From NCBI GenBank assembly GCA_964057225.1, contig OZ059899.1, positions 13,180,001 through 13,244,000 of the forward strand: a DNA stretch of 64,000 nucleotides, read 5' to 3'. Shown one piece after another: positions 13,444 through 26,468 of this stretch. This stretch comes from Auanema rhodensis (taxonomy: Eukaryota; Nematoda; Chromadorea; Rhabditida; Rhabditidae). Under the pieces are notes generated by a model. That model was not told the origin of the DNA, did no database searches, and saw only the letters and a list, made by a program, of their open reading frames with translations. Each line of letters starts with the position of its first letter. Position 1 is the first letter of the stretch. A program made the translations under genes and the position numbers.

Positions 13444-14900
13444 TCGTTCTTTCTGTCTCGTAACTGAGGAAAAAAAACCTTAAATGTTCTTCACATGTTA
13501 CAATCACAACCCAACTTCATCAGCTTCATCATTAACTTTCTAAATCTATGAAACAGACAAAGCAAAATCGAATGACCAGAGCTATTTCGGAGAACATCTA
13601 CTTGTCTCTCCAGCTATAACTACTTCATCAGCTATTCATCTTCAGATGTTCTGTTATTTACCTTATCTTCATGTTTATTCTCCTTCTTCAAGTACGTAAT
13701 TAGATGTTTTGAATGTATTTCCCTTTGAGTGAGATGAAACACGTTGAAGCTGTTCTGGCTGCATGTCATCAGAAGGCATGATACAGAAGACAAAATGTAA
13801 AAAACAACTAATATTATTTAAATGTAACTACTAAATCTAAGCAGAAAAATTGCTTTTTTAAAAAACATAAAATGGAAAAAAAAGGAAATTTTGTCTTTAA
13901 ATTTCAATCTTTTTCTTTGGTCATACTTCGGTTACTGCTGCTTCTATGGTTTCTATGTGTATTCTGGAATAAATAATGGTAATTCAATACCATATACGGT
14001 TAACTTTCTTTCTTTTTAATCTTTTATTCCGATAAATTTCCATTTCAAATTGGAAAAAGATCAGGATGAGGTTGCGAAAGTTGATGCTTCTTACGCTCCT
14101 CCTTCTCATTCTCCTTGTGCCGGTGCCACCATCTATCTACAGCCCTACCCCTACCACACAGCACATTGCCTTTCTTCTTCTTCATCTCCTTCTTCTTTCT
14201 TCGTTCTCTGTAGCCATCCTGCTTCTAACAACTCAGCATATCAATTTTCAAACAATTTTCATTTTCTAAATCCGCAGACTCTGCAAGATATGTTTCGTTG
14301 AATGGCTCTTGTCTTGCCACATCCATCAATGGATTTTACCTCATCTTTCATCCAGCTTCTTCTAAACGCATTGAAGGATTGAATGTCCGATCACAAGAAT
14401 TTCCTATTACATTGGAAACTTCAACTCATTTCCATCATCAATTTACTATTATCCTCTTGTAAGTTATATCTGAAACGATGGGAATATACCATAAGAGTGC
14501 CATTTCTTTTAAATTTTCTCCAACTTTACCAGCATTAAAACCTTTTTCCAAGTATTATACTTCAAACTAATAATGTTTGTTAATGTTTTCCTAGATGCTA
14601 TAGTCTAATACTAGTTTACTCAATGTGATTATCATAAACTATTAGTTATACACAATTTCAACATTATAATTCCAAACCGGATCGAACCTAATAGGCTCAG
14701 ATGGAACATTCATTCTGTTCCTCAAATCTCGTCCATTTTCACACAATTTTTGTACTTTTTTTCCTGAAAACGCGTTAATAATAGATTTGATTTTATTTAT
14801 TTATAGTTTTAATATAATTAAAATAATTCATTATATATGATAAGAAGCAGTTGTATATAATTTTTCTGGCTGATGTCCTTATACAACATGTATACGTTCA

Positions 14901-15014
<114 letters not shown>

Positions 15015-15757
15015 ATAAGCTCAAAGCTTAGCTTAAACTTGAGATATAAATTAAAGAAAATCATATTTTTATTTAAACTTTTACTTTTAAAATTTTATCA
15101 TTTTCTTAATAACTCACTAAGAAATTTATGATAAAACACCTGTTTAATACATGAATTTGTATAGAATTTTGGGGGGAGGCACATTAACTATTAACTTTTT
15201 TTTTTCAAATTTAGTTATTAACTGAATCAATAATACAATTATTTTAATAATTTTATAATAATATAATGAAATTATATATTTTTTGCTTTTTTTTATTAAA
15301 ATTTATACTAAACACCTAATAAATAAAATGTTTTTTATAAGTTTTAACATTGAATTTAAGTTTTACAGCTTTATGAACATCATCATCAATCATTATTCCC
15401 AAATTGAATAATTAAGATAAATAAATAAAAATAAAAAATAAAATAAAGTAAATATCATTATTACTAAATATTCTTCTATTTTTTTTACTAAAATAATAGT
15501 TTACATACATATACATATGTGAATGTGTATGTAACTGAAAAGCTGACGATTAACTGATAGCTGGCTGAAAACTACACACAAAGCAGATTTTCACGCATAT
15601 GTAACCAGAAATTAATTGTAAAATATTTAGTTTTGCAGCTAAAAATTAATGAAAATGAAGAAAATATTTTGATTTTCAGTGTATTCTTCACGTTTCTCAT
15701 GTTTTGTGTTTCTCTATGTTTGTATCTTGTGCATGGCCGTACTTCTTGTACCCTCGT

Positions 15758-15813
15758 CTCCTCCTCCTCCTCCTCCTCCTCCTTCTTCTTCTTCTTCTTC
15801 TCCCACTCCTTCT
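15758..15813. repeat. (CCT)n then (CTT)n trinucleotide tract
   Basis: Seven or so CCT units run directly into CTT units. This pyrimidine block encodes the poly-Pro, poly-Ser or poly-Leu runs seen in three frames, none of which is a credible gene. Confidence 0.9.
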
Positions 15814-16272
15814 TCCTTGTCTTTTTTTTTGTTTTTTTTTGTCTTTTCAATTAGAACTTTGTCACATGTTTGTTAGGATTTCAAAAATAGAAAAAATGCC
15901 AAATTTTGGTTCAAAATACATGTGTTTATCTCATTTCATCGTCCCTTTAAAACCTTCATGATTCATGAACATTTTTCTATTTTTTGTCGATTTTCAACAA
16001 TTGGAATAAGATTAGAAAGCTGGTGGCTAGGAAGAGTTAGTGTGAATGAATTAATGGTTTTCTCGTATTCCCTTTTTATGTAATTTGATATTTCCTTTTG
16101 TCCGGTTGCTTCCATCCTGGTGATCTACACACGCATGAAGCAAAACCCTTCCATCAATGGTCTGATGTGGCTGCCCTTTTTTTTTTTTAAAAAAAAAAGC
16201 ATCTGCAGATATTTAGTTTAAATAATTGAGGTATTTCAATTTTCAGACTAAGAATTAAGTCATAAGTTAGAG

Positions 16273-16308
16273 ATAAGAAGAGAAAGAGAGGGAGAGAGAG
16301 AAAGAGAA

Positions 16309-16367
<59 letters not shown>
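16273..16367. repeat. (GA)n tract
   Basis: About 95 bases of GA, pure in its right half. Confidence 0.95.
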
Positions 16368-16369
<2 letters not shown>

Positions 16370-16879
16370 TCATCATGAAGAAGAAACTGAGAAATAGGAA
16401 CATGTGAGCATATACATTCGTGTAGATGAACAGTTGAAGTAAAGTAATTCAATTTTCAGCGCCATTTTTTTTTGGTGAAAAGAAACAAAATTATTTTATT
16501 AAGTTCAGTGAAAGCATTGTGCCATCATTTGTCATTTAACTTTTGAAAAGTTTAAATATATATATTTATATAAATAGAATATTCTATATTCTATATGTAT
16601 ATATAGATATTCTTGAAAAATTGTTTATTTACATAACATCTTGACGGATAATATGTGAATGATGAGTACATTTGGATTCTAACTTTGATACTATGTATTC
16701 ACACATATTATGTACTATTCACGTGAATATAAAAATATTTTAAAATTTAAATGAAACATAAGATGTATTTGAATAGTATACATTTGAATGAATAGTTAGC
16801 TAAACTATGTGCTAAATAGAATTATATGTATACTTGTGTATCCTTGTTACAGTTCGCGCATCCTTCATCATACTTATTT

Positions 16880-16880
<1 letters not shown>

Positions 16881-16946
<66 letters not shown>

Positions 16947-16949
16947 TTC
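16881..16949. repeat. (CT)n tract
   Basis: About 60 bases of nearly pure CT on the plus strand, about 500 bases from the GA tract at 16273 and in the opposite orientation, so the two could pair as an inverted repeat. Confidence 0.95.
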
Positions 16950-18453
16950 TATCTCTCTTTCTTTATCACATCTTTTTTTCTTTTCTTTTTCATTTAAATG
17001 ATGAAAAGAGCTGGAAAAGCATTTTTTCTTATGTTCTATATCTGTTTTGTCAAAGGGCATTGGATTATGGAGCACAAAGCTTTTTTCAAAGGACAATACA
17101 TTCATGATTCATTCAGTTGCTTGGTCACTTCTAGCGTTTTTTGCTCTGTAATATCTGGGCTTTTATCATATTCCCTCTCTCCTTTTCAACTCCATCTTTC
17201 TAGCTGTCTCTCTCTAACTCCCTCACATTTTCTTTAACTCTCTCTCTTTCCTTTTCTCTCTCACTCTCTCTATTCTTGTTTTTTTTTGCTTCATTTTGGT
17301 GTTCATCAATAGCAACTTACGCTGTCATTAGCCAATGAAAGTTTATTTTTTTTTTATAAAAATAGCTCCAAGAACATAATTCTCATTTCTACTGAATGAC
17401 AAGTTTAGACCGGTTGTGCATGAGTTTCTATGTATATTGCTGCTCTCATTTTAGTTCTTTTTGCGATTTAAAGCAGCAAAATGATGATGAAGAGCCATGT
17501 TTTTTCTTTGGAAGTCATGAGAGCGAGGCAGACTGAAGAAGAAGTAAGCCAAATATAGGATAAACTTATTTGTGAATATCCATCATTTGCAAATAAAAAA
17601 ATAAACAAAAACATCTCAGTGATATCTTATTTATGGTTTTTCTCTCTCAGAAGACCATCTTCTACACTTATAAAATTCGCTGTTTTGTCGTTGTTGTCAA
17701 TTGGATGCAACAGAAGGAAACCGATTGGAAAAGACAAAAACGTCGAAATAGCAACTTGTTAAGCTCTTCGCTCAGTATGAGTTAGTTCACCGTAATCGAA
17801 TTAGAAATGCCTAGTTCGGCAACGCTTTTGCTTCGACTGAGACTGCCTTCCAAGCTTGTTGATGCTAACACAATCGTCTGTGTTCGTCAAACGTTTTTCT
17901 TTGGCTCAACTCTCTCTCTCTCTCTCTCTCCATCTCTGCCACTCTTTATCTTGTCTTCACTTTTTCTTTTTCTCTACCTCTCATCCTCTCAACTCTCTCA
18001 AGTTTTTTATTCGACATTTGTAAAAAAAGCCGCCACCGATTGACAAGAATGGTCATATATCCAGTGAGTTGTCGGATTCAATTCTTGGGGGCAGAGTAGC
18101 AACTACATACGGAGCAGCAAAGAGAATAGAGATATGCGAACATATAGTAGAGAACAAGTAAAAAGAAACTCGAACTGAGAGAAAGAGAAAGAGATAGATA
18201 GAGGAATAGAGATTGTGAGAAGGGAGAGAAGAAGTTGAAGTTTTGCCCGATGAAAGAGAGTAACAGGAAGCCGGATAATATAAAGGAAAACTATTAGAAG
18301 TACGATGATTATGATTCCATATATAGAAAGTGGATATCTTCTCTTTCTTCGTCGTCTTCTTAATTCTTCTGTTTCAACTTTTCTGGCCGATTGGCATACG
18401 AACAATTCAATTTTCCTGACCGCAAACGATGAGCATAAGCTTTCTCAGCTGGT

Positions 18454-18470
18454 CCCGCCCCTTTTATTTA
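18454..18470 (+). promoter_or_regulatory. GC box and TTTTATTTA element upstream of 18700 gene
   Basis: CCCGCCCC at 18454-18461 is followed directly by CTTTTATTTA. In AT-rich surroundings this GC box stands out, and it lies about 240 bases before the start codon of the next gene. Assignment as a promoter is inferred. Confidence 0.3.
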
Positions 18471-18699
18471 ACAGATAAAGCTTGTGGTCGCATCGCATGA
18501 GCTAATGCTCATTGGGATAACGTGCTAGGCCGCCGGCTGTCGAACTGTTTTCTTGTTGAACTTCCATATTTATTCATTATATTCTGAAAAATAATCATTA
18601 TTATCCTTATATGATATCTGAAATCTAATCTATAACATGAATAATTCTTTCTTATCTTAACTATATCATATAGTTTATAGCGAATGAATGTATATCAAC

Positions 18700-21600
18700 A
18701 TGCAAGAAAAGGATTTATTAGATGATTTTCCATTACCTCCACCACCAACATCTCAACAGCAGGTCATTGATCTGCGTTCGGGAGTTATCTTGCATTCCTC
18801 CCACAGCACCACGTGAGTTTCTAATGATTTTTGTTCATCTTCTTAATTTTTTCTCAATTCATCCATGACAATTCAATCAGTTTTTCCATGTCTAAGTTCT
18901 ATTCCCTGATGAAAAATGGAAAAAAAGGGTTATTGAAGCTAATTTGTCATTAAAGAATGTTTAGAAAGCCAGCACGATATATGGGATGTTCAGCACATGT
19001 ATTACTGATTCTTATTCTCTTAGGAAAATCAGCATTATTCTCAACATGGCTTTGGAGAGGTTAGATAGTTTATAAGCTTTATTCAAGTTGTTTTTCTTGC
19101 CTTTTTTTTCATTTTGATCAGTTTCACTCTATTACAAGTGGGTAAACATGAATTTTCTTGATTTATATGTTTAGAATATGAGAATTTCGGGTTTGGATGT
19201 TCATTCCTTGTTCAAGGCTTACATGATATTTCCAGTTCAGTATCTGACAATCAGAGGACGAAAAGGTCAGAGTTCGATATAAGTACATGATGAGCAGCAT
19301 CAATAGCCAAATAAGTAACAACTCTAGTATCCAACTAATCATATAGTGATTCAAATATTCTTTTTAAAAATAATTTTCTTCATGCTTCAGCTTACGCTAT
19401 GACAAAATTGGTCAAAATACGAATTTTCATGTCTTTGTTCACATATAACACAATTATTTTTTTTTAAAGAACAGAAATTATTTAGATCGGCTGACATCGT
19501 AGAATTACTGGATCCACGAATTCAATCGTTCAAATCCAAAAACCCACAATCAACAGTTGTTACAATGACCAATACTCAAGTAAGTTCACATCAGCCAATC
19601 AACTTTGAACCTTTTTTTTTGTTTCAAAAAAGAATAAAAAAATAATTTTTATTTATTATTTATTAGTATATTATGTGAGACTTATATAATCTGTTTCTAT
19701 GATTGTATGTGTGTGTGTATGTGTGTGTACTCCTATTCTCTGAAATCTTTTTTTTTTTCAAACATTCATGGATTTGTGTGAAGATTTGCTCAAGCATAAC
19801 AATCTTCACATAATAAGTCTAATGCCTGAAAGAATACTCAGAAAAGAAGATTTTGCCTCAGTACACGTGCAAGCTCAGAGTTCAACACGATGTTTTCAAA
19901 GTATGCAATGATCATGATGCTCATTTTACGATTTAAGAATGAGCCAAATATCAATTTGTATACTTCTTCATGCATGTTATGCTTAATTTGCTTGCCTTTG
20001 TAGCGTTTTCTAAGATTTTAATCAGATTATTCTTCAGGTTTTACCAGCAGTTGGCATTGAAAATCCGTTAAAAATCAAAACAATACGTCAACGAGTTGAA
20101 AATATTCGGCCGCTAACTGCTGAAGAAGAGGAAATTGATCGAGATTCCGATTCATCTGAAGAACCAGTCATTTATATTTCGCCGATTGTTAATAGACTGT
20201 GCGGCTTACCTGTAAGAATTTTTTGTTTTCCTGGTGTAGCTTATGAGCAGACGTCATGTTTACTATTACTATGAAGTTTTTTCTTTGCAGGATCCATTGA
20301 AGAAGCAACGTAAGGGTAAAGGAAAGGGTAGGAAGACATCAACCACCACAGCAGCACCATCTACAGCCGTAACAAAGAAAAGAGAACGAGGAGGTAAAGA
20401 TAGGCAAAATAAGAAGAAGCATAGGAAAAATAATAAAGGTAATTCCTTGATTATATTTTTAAAATTCAAATTAATTCTTAGTTTCTTTAATTTTGAAAAC
20501 AAAACTTTTCTGGAGATATGGGGAATTGAACCCCAGCCCTCTCCCATGCTAAGGGAGCGCTCTACCACTGAGCTATATCCCCAACGAACTTATCAGTTTC
20601 AGGCGGCATTACGGACCAAACAAAAGCACCGAGACATTTATTTACAATAGATAGTTCTCCAGCAACAACAATTGGGCCATTCACAACAGAGAAATTTCTT
20701 CCTCCGAACCTGAATCAAGGCAAACAGATTTTAAAAATTATCCAAACAATAAGTGTTTTGAAGGACATCTGCGGAAGTTCAAAATGCAAAAAGCCAACCA
20801 AAAGCCCAAGAAATCAAAGCAAGAGCACAAAGATGGAATTAAATTGTCAAAGGTATCTATGTTTATTCATATTAATAAGAAGCATGAAGCATAACCCTTT
20901 GTGACTAACGGAATGCTCCAAATCTATAACTTACCATTAACCTTTTGTTTTAACCCAAATCACACAACAGGAAACTCGATTGATGTGGGAGATGGATGAA
21001 TTAAACTTTACAACCTTCGCTACCTCATCCTTACGAACAACATCTGATAACAGGCTGATAGATGACGAAGATTCTTCTCATATTATTCGAATTGCTTCTA
21101 TCGACGTAGGTTTTAACCAAAATGTCTGCATGTTTCATGCTTGTAACCACAATATCTGTTCTGCAATTATGTCTTAATTCGATGCTCTTTGGTTAAGATA
21201 TGTAAAGCAAAATATTAAAATACTGAAAATTACCACAATTAACCAGATTTGAAAGCATGAAATTTTACCTCTTTTTAGAAAAAGCCTGTATCTTCACCCC
21301 CTTATCAAATTGATATGCCAAGTTCAACTCCTCCTAATCGTATTGTAGCAACAACAATACAAACTTTTCCCAAGGTTTTTCAAGTTTATAACTACATTGT
21401 TTTCATTTTCATATTCACTTTCAAGTTTTTATTTTCATCGCTTCAATCATTTCAGAATGTTGAGCAGCCTCTTGATGATACGTACTATGATGATACTCCA
21501 GTTCTTCTAGAAGACAATGCGCGAAAAGTTAAAAATAACATGAACTCTTACTATTCGCAAAAGCCGACAACCGAAGAGCCAGTTGCTATTTACTATGAAA

Positions 21601-22590
21601 CTGTTAAAGCTACTCCTCCGCCAGAATGGTTCTTAACGACTTTGAAAGAGCTGCAACGACATGCAGCATCTCTACAAACAACTACTCGAATGGTAAAATG
21701 CAATAATGTTTTTAATTGAAATATACTAATGTTTCTAGCCCGAGCCAACAACCACAAAACGACCTAAACCCATCAAGCATGGATTTGATCGAAGTCAAGA
21801 TAAAGCCATTGATGATGGTTTGATTGACTTCCCATCCGGAACATCCAAGCCTCGTATTATTGAAGAAGATCACTCCATACCTTTTCAGGTAAATAAGTCT
21901 GAAAGTAATTTTAATCTTAAAAATGAACTGCAAGTATATGCAAACACAACCGATTATTCGTGCAACACGTCAAAAAATGATTTACATTTCACGTAATTAG
22001 CACGTGACGTCATAGCTAATATTATAATTTTTGCAGGATCAGCTTGCATCCTTCACAACATCAACGGTTTGTGTAGCTAGGGCTTTATTCGATGTTTGGT
22101 GTGTATGTCAGGTATAAGTTTGAGCATTAATAATCAATATTTTTAATAATTTCTTCTTAGCTTTTCACAGCTTTTCCATTTTGTTTGGGAATATGTTTAG
22201 CTCGACGAGCTCTGTTCGTAGCACATCTTGTTTTAGACATTCTATTCCTGGTAATCGGATTCATTTTTAGGTAAACTTTCTAATTAAAAAAAAAGTTTTT
22301 ACTTCATTATTGAACAAAAATAATTATAGTATCACCACTATTGTATTTTCAATTATTCTCTATGTATTAGTTGGAGAGATGCGTCGTTCCACTCTATTCT
22401 ATTGGCTTCTTTTTGCTGTTATTGTTGGTTCGTACTGGAGAGCAACAACAATTATTTTTAATTATCACATGTTTCAGATGTCGTTCTTGTTGCATATTCG
22501 GGAACTGTTATCGTTAGTATGCGCTGCTGTGAACGAATAGTACAACGTCGTAAGAATGCTCGCCTGTCAAGCAATGGACAGAGCGTCTAA
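18700..22590 (+). CDS. Unrecognised four-segment membrane protein with long disordered N-terminus
   Basis: A gene of about 13 exons that I do not recognise. Exon 1 (18700-18812) starts MQEKDLLDDFPLPPPPTSQQ. Later exons with clean acceptors and donors begin at about 19475, 20040, 20291, 20692, 20973, 21280, 21457, 21739 and 22037. The first three quarters are low in hydrophobics: an acidic patch (AEEEEIDRDSDSSEEP), a Lys/Arg-rich stretch (KKQRKGKGKGRK, then KKKHRKNNK), and Thr/Pro-rich segments. The last about 140 residues are hydrophobic, with segments near 22045-22110, 22190-22270, 22328-22375 and 22385-22530, then a basic tail (CCERIVQRRKNARLSSNGQS) and TAA at 22588. The acceptor at 20690-20691 is needed to keep frame; the nearer AG at 20601-20602 gives a frame break. 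Homology to a known tetraspan family cannot be judged by eye. AATAAA follows at 22898. Confidence 0.75.
20511..20582 (-). tRNA. tRNA-Ala (anticodon AGC)
   Basis: 72-base cloverleaf on the minus strand. The acceptor GGGGATA pairs with TATCTCC (one G-U). The D arm is GCTCAGTGGTAGAGC. The anticodon loop TTAGCAT gives AGC, decoding GCU. The T arm is CTGGGGTTCAATTCCCCAT. The discriminator base is A. It lies antisense inside an intron (20442-20691) of the plus-strand membrane-protein gene. Confidence 0.95.
22001..22012. promoter_or_regulatory. Overlapping E-box and CRE in an intron
   Basis: CACGTG at 22001-22006 overlaps a perfect TGACGTCA at 22005-22012; a further CACGT lies 12 bases to the left. 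TGACGTCA is the consensus for CREB/ATF bZIP factors. It sits in the intron ending at about 22036. Function is inferred only. Confidence 0.35.
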
Positions 22591-23732
22591 CTGACGTTAT
22601 CACTTCCCTTCTTCTTCTCCCAAATTCATTATCAACCATTCTCAGAAACAGAAATTTATGTATTATTAAGTCAGTATATGTATGTACATACATGTATATC
22701 TATATCTAAACTTTCGAAAACTGCCTCAAAACGGGTATAACAGCTTACGAGCTTGCCAATGCATAAGATGACTAAACAGATCAAAATGTGACTAAGATGA
22801 GCATGTGACAACTTGGGTCAACGTCGGCTGATGATTATCTCACTAAATATACATATTCACTTAGATAAATCAGATCTCGTTATTGCATATGTACTAGAAT
22901 AAATAATTTAATGATCTCTTCATGATGCTCTGGTGTTATATTTGAACGAAAAAAATACTCAAATTCTGAATACAAAGCAACTCAAAGTCAAATGAGAAAT
23001 TTCATCAAAAATATTCAATGCCATACAGTTTGGAGCTGAGTTCGAATTTACTATTTGCTTAAGCACAAACTACACTCCATCAAGTCACAGATTACAGGAA
23101 TTCAGGATTCTTGTTTCAAATAGACAGCTATGTGTTTCTCTTAGCAAGAACCCACTTTTCTCTGCCACTGTTCTTCAGGCGGACGATTCGTCAATGGTAA
23201 TAATAAGAAGACGAATCAAATCACTATCAAAGAGAAGAAAAAAATCCATTTTTAACTTTTCATTTCATTTCGTGATCTTTTTTATTTTCTTCGTTACTTT
23301 CTGATTTTTATTTATATTAAAATTTAAAAAAATGATTGAAGTATGAATGTTCTTACACGTTTTTCAAAGACATATATTCAAAACTATTTTCTGTAACAAA
23401 TAAAAATCTTATGAGTACCAATAATAGGGTCATTACATACCCAGTCCGTTAAAGATGTTCTTTAATAGTCTTTTTTCCTATCCACCCATTCTCAAAAAAT
23501 CGCGTGAAAACAAAAATGCATTCGTAGTGTACGCAACATCGATAGAGATACATTTGTTCGCATAATATAGCTATTAAGCTTCTGCTATGGCTTCTTGCTG
23601 TTCTTCCTTTCACTCATTTTTGACTTTTGAAAGATATTTTTTTTTGTTTTTTCAATTTTTTATTTAGACTTACGTTTTCAGATAAGAATGAGATGATTTT
23701 TTGAGAAACGTTGTAGTTCTAACAGCATACAA
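22591..23732. other. Intergenic, 3' flank and promoter region
   Basis: Contains an AATAAA at 22898-22903 that fits a long 3' UTR of the preceding gene. The rest is AT-rich and shows no exon; a T-rich run at about 23635-23665 precedes the next gene. Confidence 0.5.
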
Positions 23733-24997
23733 ATGGATCCTTGCGGCATAGTTTGTGTTTTTCTCATTTATCTAAGCATCGGGTATGCAGACTACGTAGT
23801 AGCAGTATGGCTTGTTACTCCCATCTTTGGTGACACGTACGTGTGTGTTTTTTAAGATCTCTAATTCTTATATGTTTAGATTATGGGCTGCAATACACTT
23901 AACAGTTTTTAATACCTTACTATTCCTCACATTATTTGCACATTTCCGAGTTATGCTAACTGATCCTGGAGTTGTTCCGATCAACAAAACTAAGTTTGAA
24001 TTTCTCTTCATATTTATACTAATTTTACTTAACTCAGGACTCACGTCCGGCGTATGATATCTTCTTCTGAAGAAGAGGACAGCGAAAGTGAAGTTGATGC
24101 GGTATTTTTGCGCGAAAAAATGGCTGCGGTATGTTGATATATTTCCATAACATGTTAGAACATACTTATATTATTTTAGGGAGGAGAAGACTGGACGATG
24201 TGTACTAGATGTCAGTCATTTCGTCCTCCTCGTGCCCATCATTGTCGTGTTTGTAAACGTTGTATAAGAAAAATGGATCACCACTGTGAGTACAAGATCA
24301 TTACGGCCATTCCTTTACGTGAATTTTCTTAACTTTCTTCAGGTCCTTGGGTAAATAACTGTGTTGGAGAGTTTAATCAAAAGTATTTCCTACAATTTCT
24401 TTTCTATGTTGGAGCAACAAGTTTTTATTGCATGTTGTGAGTGATCTTTCCGACTTGCCACATACTTTTATCTTGAATTTATAGATTAATTATTGTTTCT
24501 TGGGTATATGACGATGAATATGCATCAACGGGAATTAAAGGGCCAAATGGTGAAAATGCTCATCATGCCAAAGTGTAAGAATAAGCTGTATATTCAACTT
24601 CATCGATCCATTTTTTTTCAGATTGCATACCATTTTCCTATCTATGGAAAGTGTTCTTTTTGGAATGTTTGTTTTAGCTGTATCTTGTGACCAAGTATGT
24701 TTTCCTTATTATTCTCGAATCACTATTGCAATATAGTTAAATGCTATCTTCTCCGAAGAAACGGCTGTTGAAGCTACGCAGCGACGATGTCGTAAACAAT
24801 ACAAGAGAGCTCGAAGAAGAAGTCGAATCTCTCTACTTAGAGAGGTTTGCGGTGGAGGTACACTCTATTATTTAAAAGCTTTTTGCTAATAAAGACTTGC
24901 AGGATCTGTTTGGTCGTGGTTCCTTCCATGCTTCTCATTCCCAGTTCATCGTGATGTTATTATGTATCCACGAGAAGTAGGACATTTTGATATCTAA
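23733..24997 (+). CDS. DHHC-type palmitoyltransferase (zDHHC3/7-like)
   Basis: S-acyltransferase that attaches palmitate to protein cysteines at Golgi/ER membranes. About 285 residues in eight exons. ATG at 23733 opens [20 protein letters not shown], the first membrane span, followed by a second span (about 23880-23945). A Ser/Glu/Asp-rich cytosolic stretch comes next ([14 protein letters not shown]). The cysteine-rich domain then carries [21 protein letters not shown] and [15 protein letters not shown]; the catalytic DHHC is intact and split by an intron after the second His. Spans 3 and 4 follow ([19 protein letters not shown] and [13 protein letters not shown]). The tail has [14 protein letters not shown], where zDHHC3/7 proteins have a related QL..I..ETxIE stretch, and ends GHFDI before TAA. 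The exon junction after HAK requires the GT|GTAAG donor to keep frame. Subfamily assignment is tentative. Confidence 0.92.
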
Positions 24998-25878
24998 TTT
25001 ATCTTTTCAATCCATCAATAGCCAGTCAGTTTGATTTTATACACTCATCTCATTTTATACTTTCAATTTTATTTATTATTTCCTCATACGATTCTTGTCT
25101 TAAAGACAGACTTATCTAGTTATTTAATAATATTCATAATTCTTAACGTATAATAGTCTTTTTTCCGTTTATAACTCATCTTAGATTGAGTTTCCCGGGT
25201 AGATATAAAGCTGTTGTCTTCTCTTTCTGCTCAGAATTTTATAGATGTTGTCAATCATTGTATTTCATTGTGTAAGTTGCGCATGAGATTGTTGTAAAAA
25301 ATGTTTATAATTCGATAATTTGTCCACTAAGTTTAATTAAATAACTTCAGAGATTCTTGTTTATTTTTCAATTTTTTCTTTCTGAGAAGGAAAATACAAA
25401 TATATTTTAAAACTCATGCATTATGCATTAGTCACGTTGCCATTCCCTTCGAATATGTTCCGAATAACTAATTTTACAGGAAGTTTTTCTGGCTCGAACT
25501 TGCATCGGCTTTATGAGAATTCAGAAACAAAACAAAGGTTATTCGATACATTATAAGTAATAATTTCATGATGGAATCATATAATTACACATGAATATGT
25601 TATTTTTTCAAAACTCAATATCGTAATCGTTTCCAATGAATAATTGAATATATTTTTAACCGGTATCTGATAAGAAATGACGTATATCAAGCACGAGCTA
25701 TATCGTCTGATTAATACTTCTTAATCTATTAAATTGTGATATTTTGGGAATAATTTATTCTATTTTCTTTAAAAGCTCGTGTTATTTTGTTCTCAAGATA
25801 CTGTTTGGTAAATAAAATGATGTGTGGAAGAAAGTAGAGGGTAAAAGAAAAGAAAGTTGTTATATATACTTTAGTATA

Positions 25879-25910
<32 letters not shown>

Positions 25911-26468
25911 GTATAGATATTATGTTTCGCATAAATATTTTTGGAAATTTAAAATGAGGTAAAATAGAAGATAAAACGAATTATATTTCAATGAAACGCA
26001 TAACATAACTAATAATAGCTTTTAATCAGGACCATTCACAACCGATCCCTTCTGTGCACGTAAGCAAAATGATATATTGGAGACACTCCACGTCACGCAT
26101 ACGTGTACAAGTGATGCTTCACGTGGAAAAAGCAGCACAAAGTTATAGAATATATGCAAAATACAATTATAATTAGAGAATTTTATTTAATTCTAATAGT
26201 TTTTTTGTCGTAAAATATGAATAATATGCAGTTAATATACACAACAGTGTCAAAAAAATGTAATTATGTATATGTACATTGCAAAAAAAAACGAAAAAAA
26301 AAAAGAAAAAAAGAAAAATACCAGTAATAATTGAAACTCGTTTGGAGAGAAAAACAACAACTACACAATAAAATATAATCAAAGACAAAAAAAATATAAT
26401 TATGACATCGGAGATGTTGGAAGATAGTTATTTTGTATTTGTAAATTAAAAAATAGAATTGGCACCTT
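24998..26468. other. Intergenic AT-rich stretch
   Basis: No exon recognised. It holds a (TA)n run at 25888-25910 and poly-A/T tracts, and on the minus strand an AATAAA (26182-26187) that could end the receptor transcript. Confidence 0.5.
26056..26125. promoter_or_regulatory. Second cluster of ACGT-core sites
   Basis: Cores at 26057 (CACGTAA), 26090 (CACGTCACGC), 26101 (TACGTGT) and 26120-26125 (TTCACGTGGAA) within 70 bases. The motif TTCACGTGG also occurs in the cluster upstream of the mesh-like gene. It lies between the DHHC gene and the 3' end of the receptor gene, so its target is unclear. Confidence 0.35.

Noticed and set aside
13100-13483. 127-codon plus-strand frame and the opposing 144-codon frame
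   Set aside because: Both strands open over the same DNA, end in repeat-coded runs, no recognisable domain.
20243-20650. 135-codon single exon running through the tRNA-Ala
   Set aside because: It reads through a good donor at 20441/20442 into the intron and across the tRNA; only 20291-20441 is coding.
20603-20852. Apparent frameshift in the membrane-protein gene
   Set aside because: Disappears when the acceptor at 20690-20691 is used instead of 20601-20602; phase then holds on both sides.
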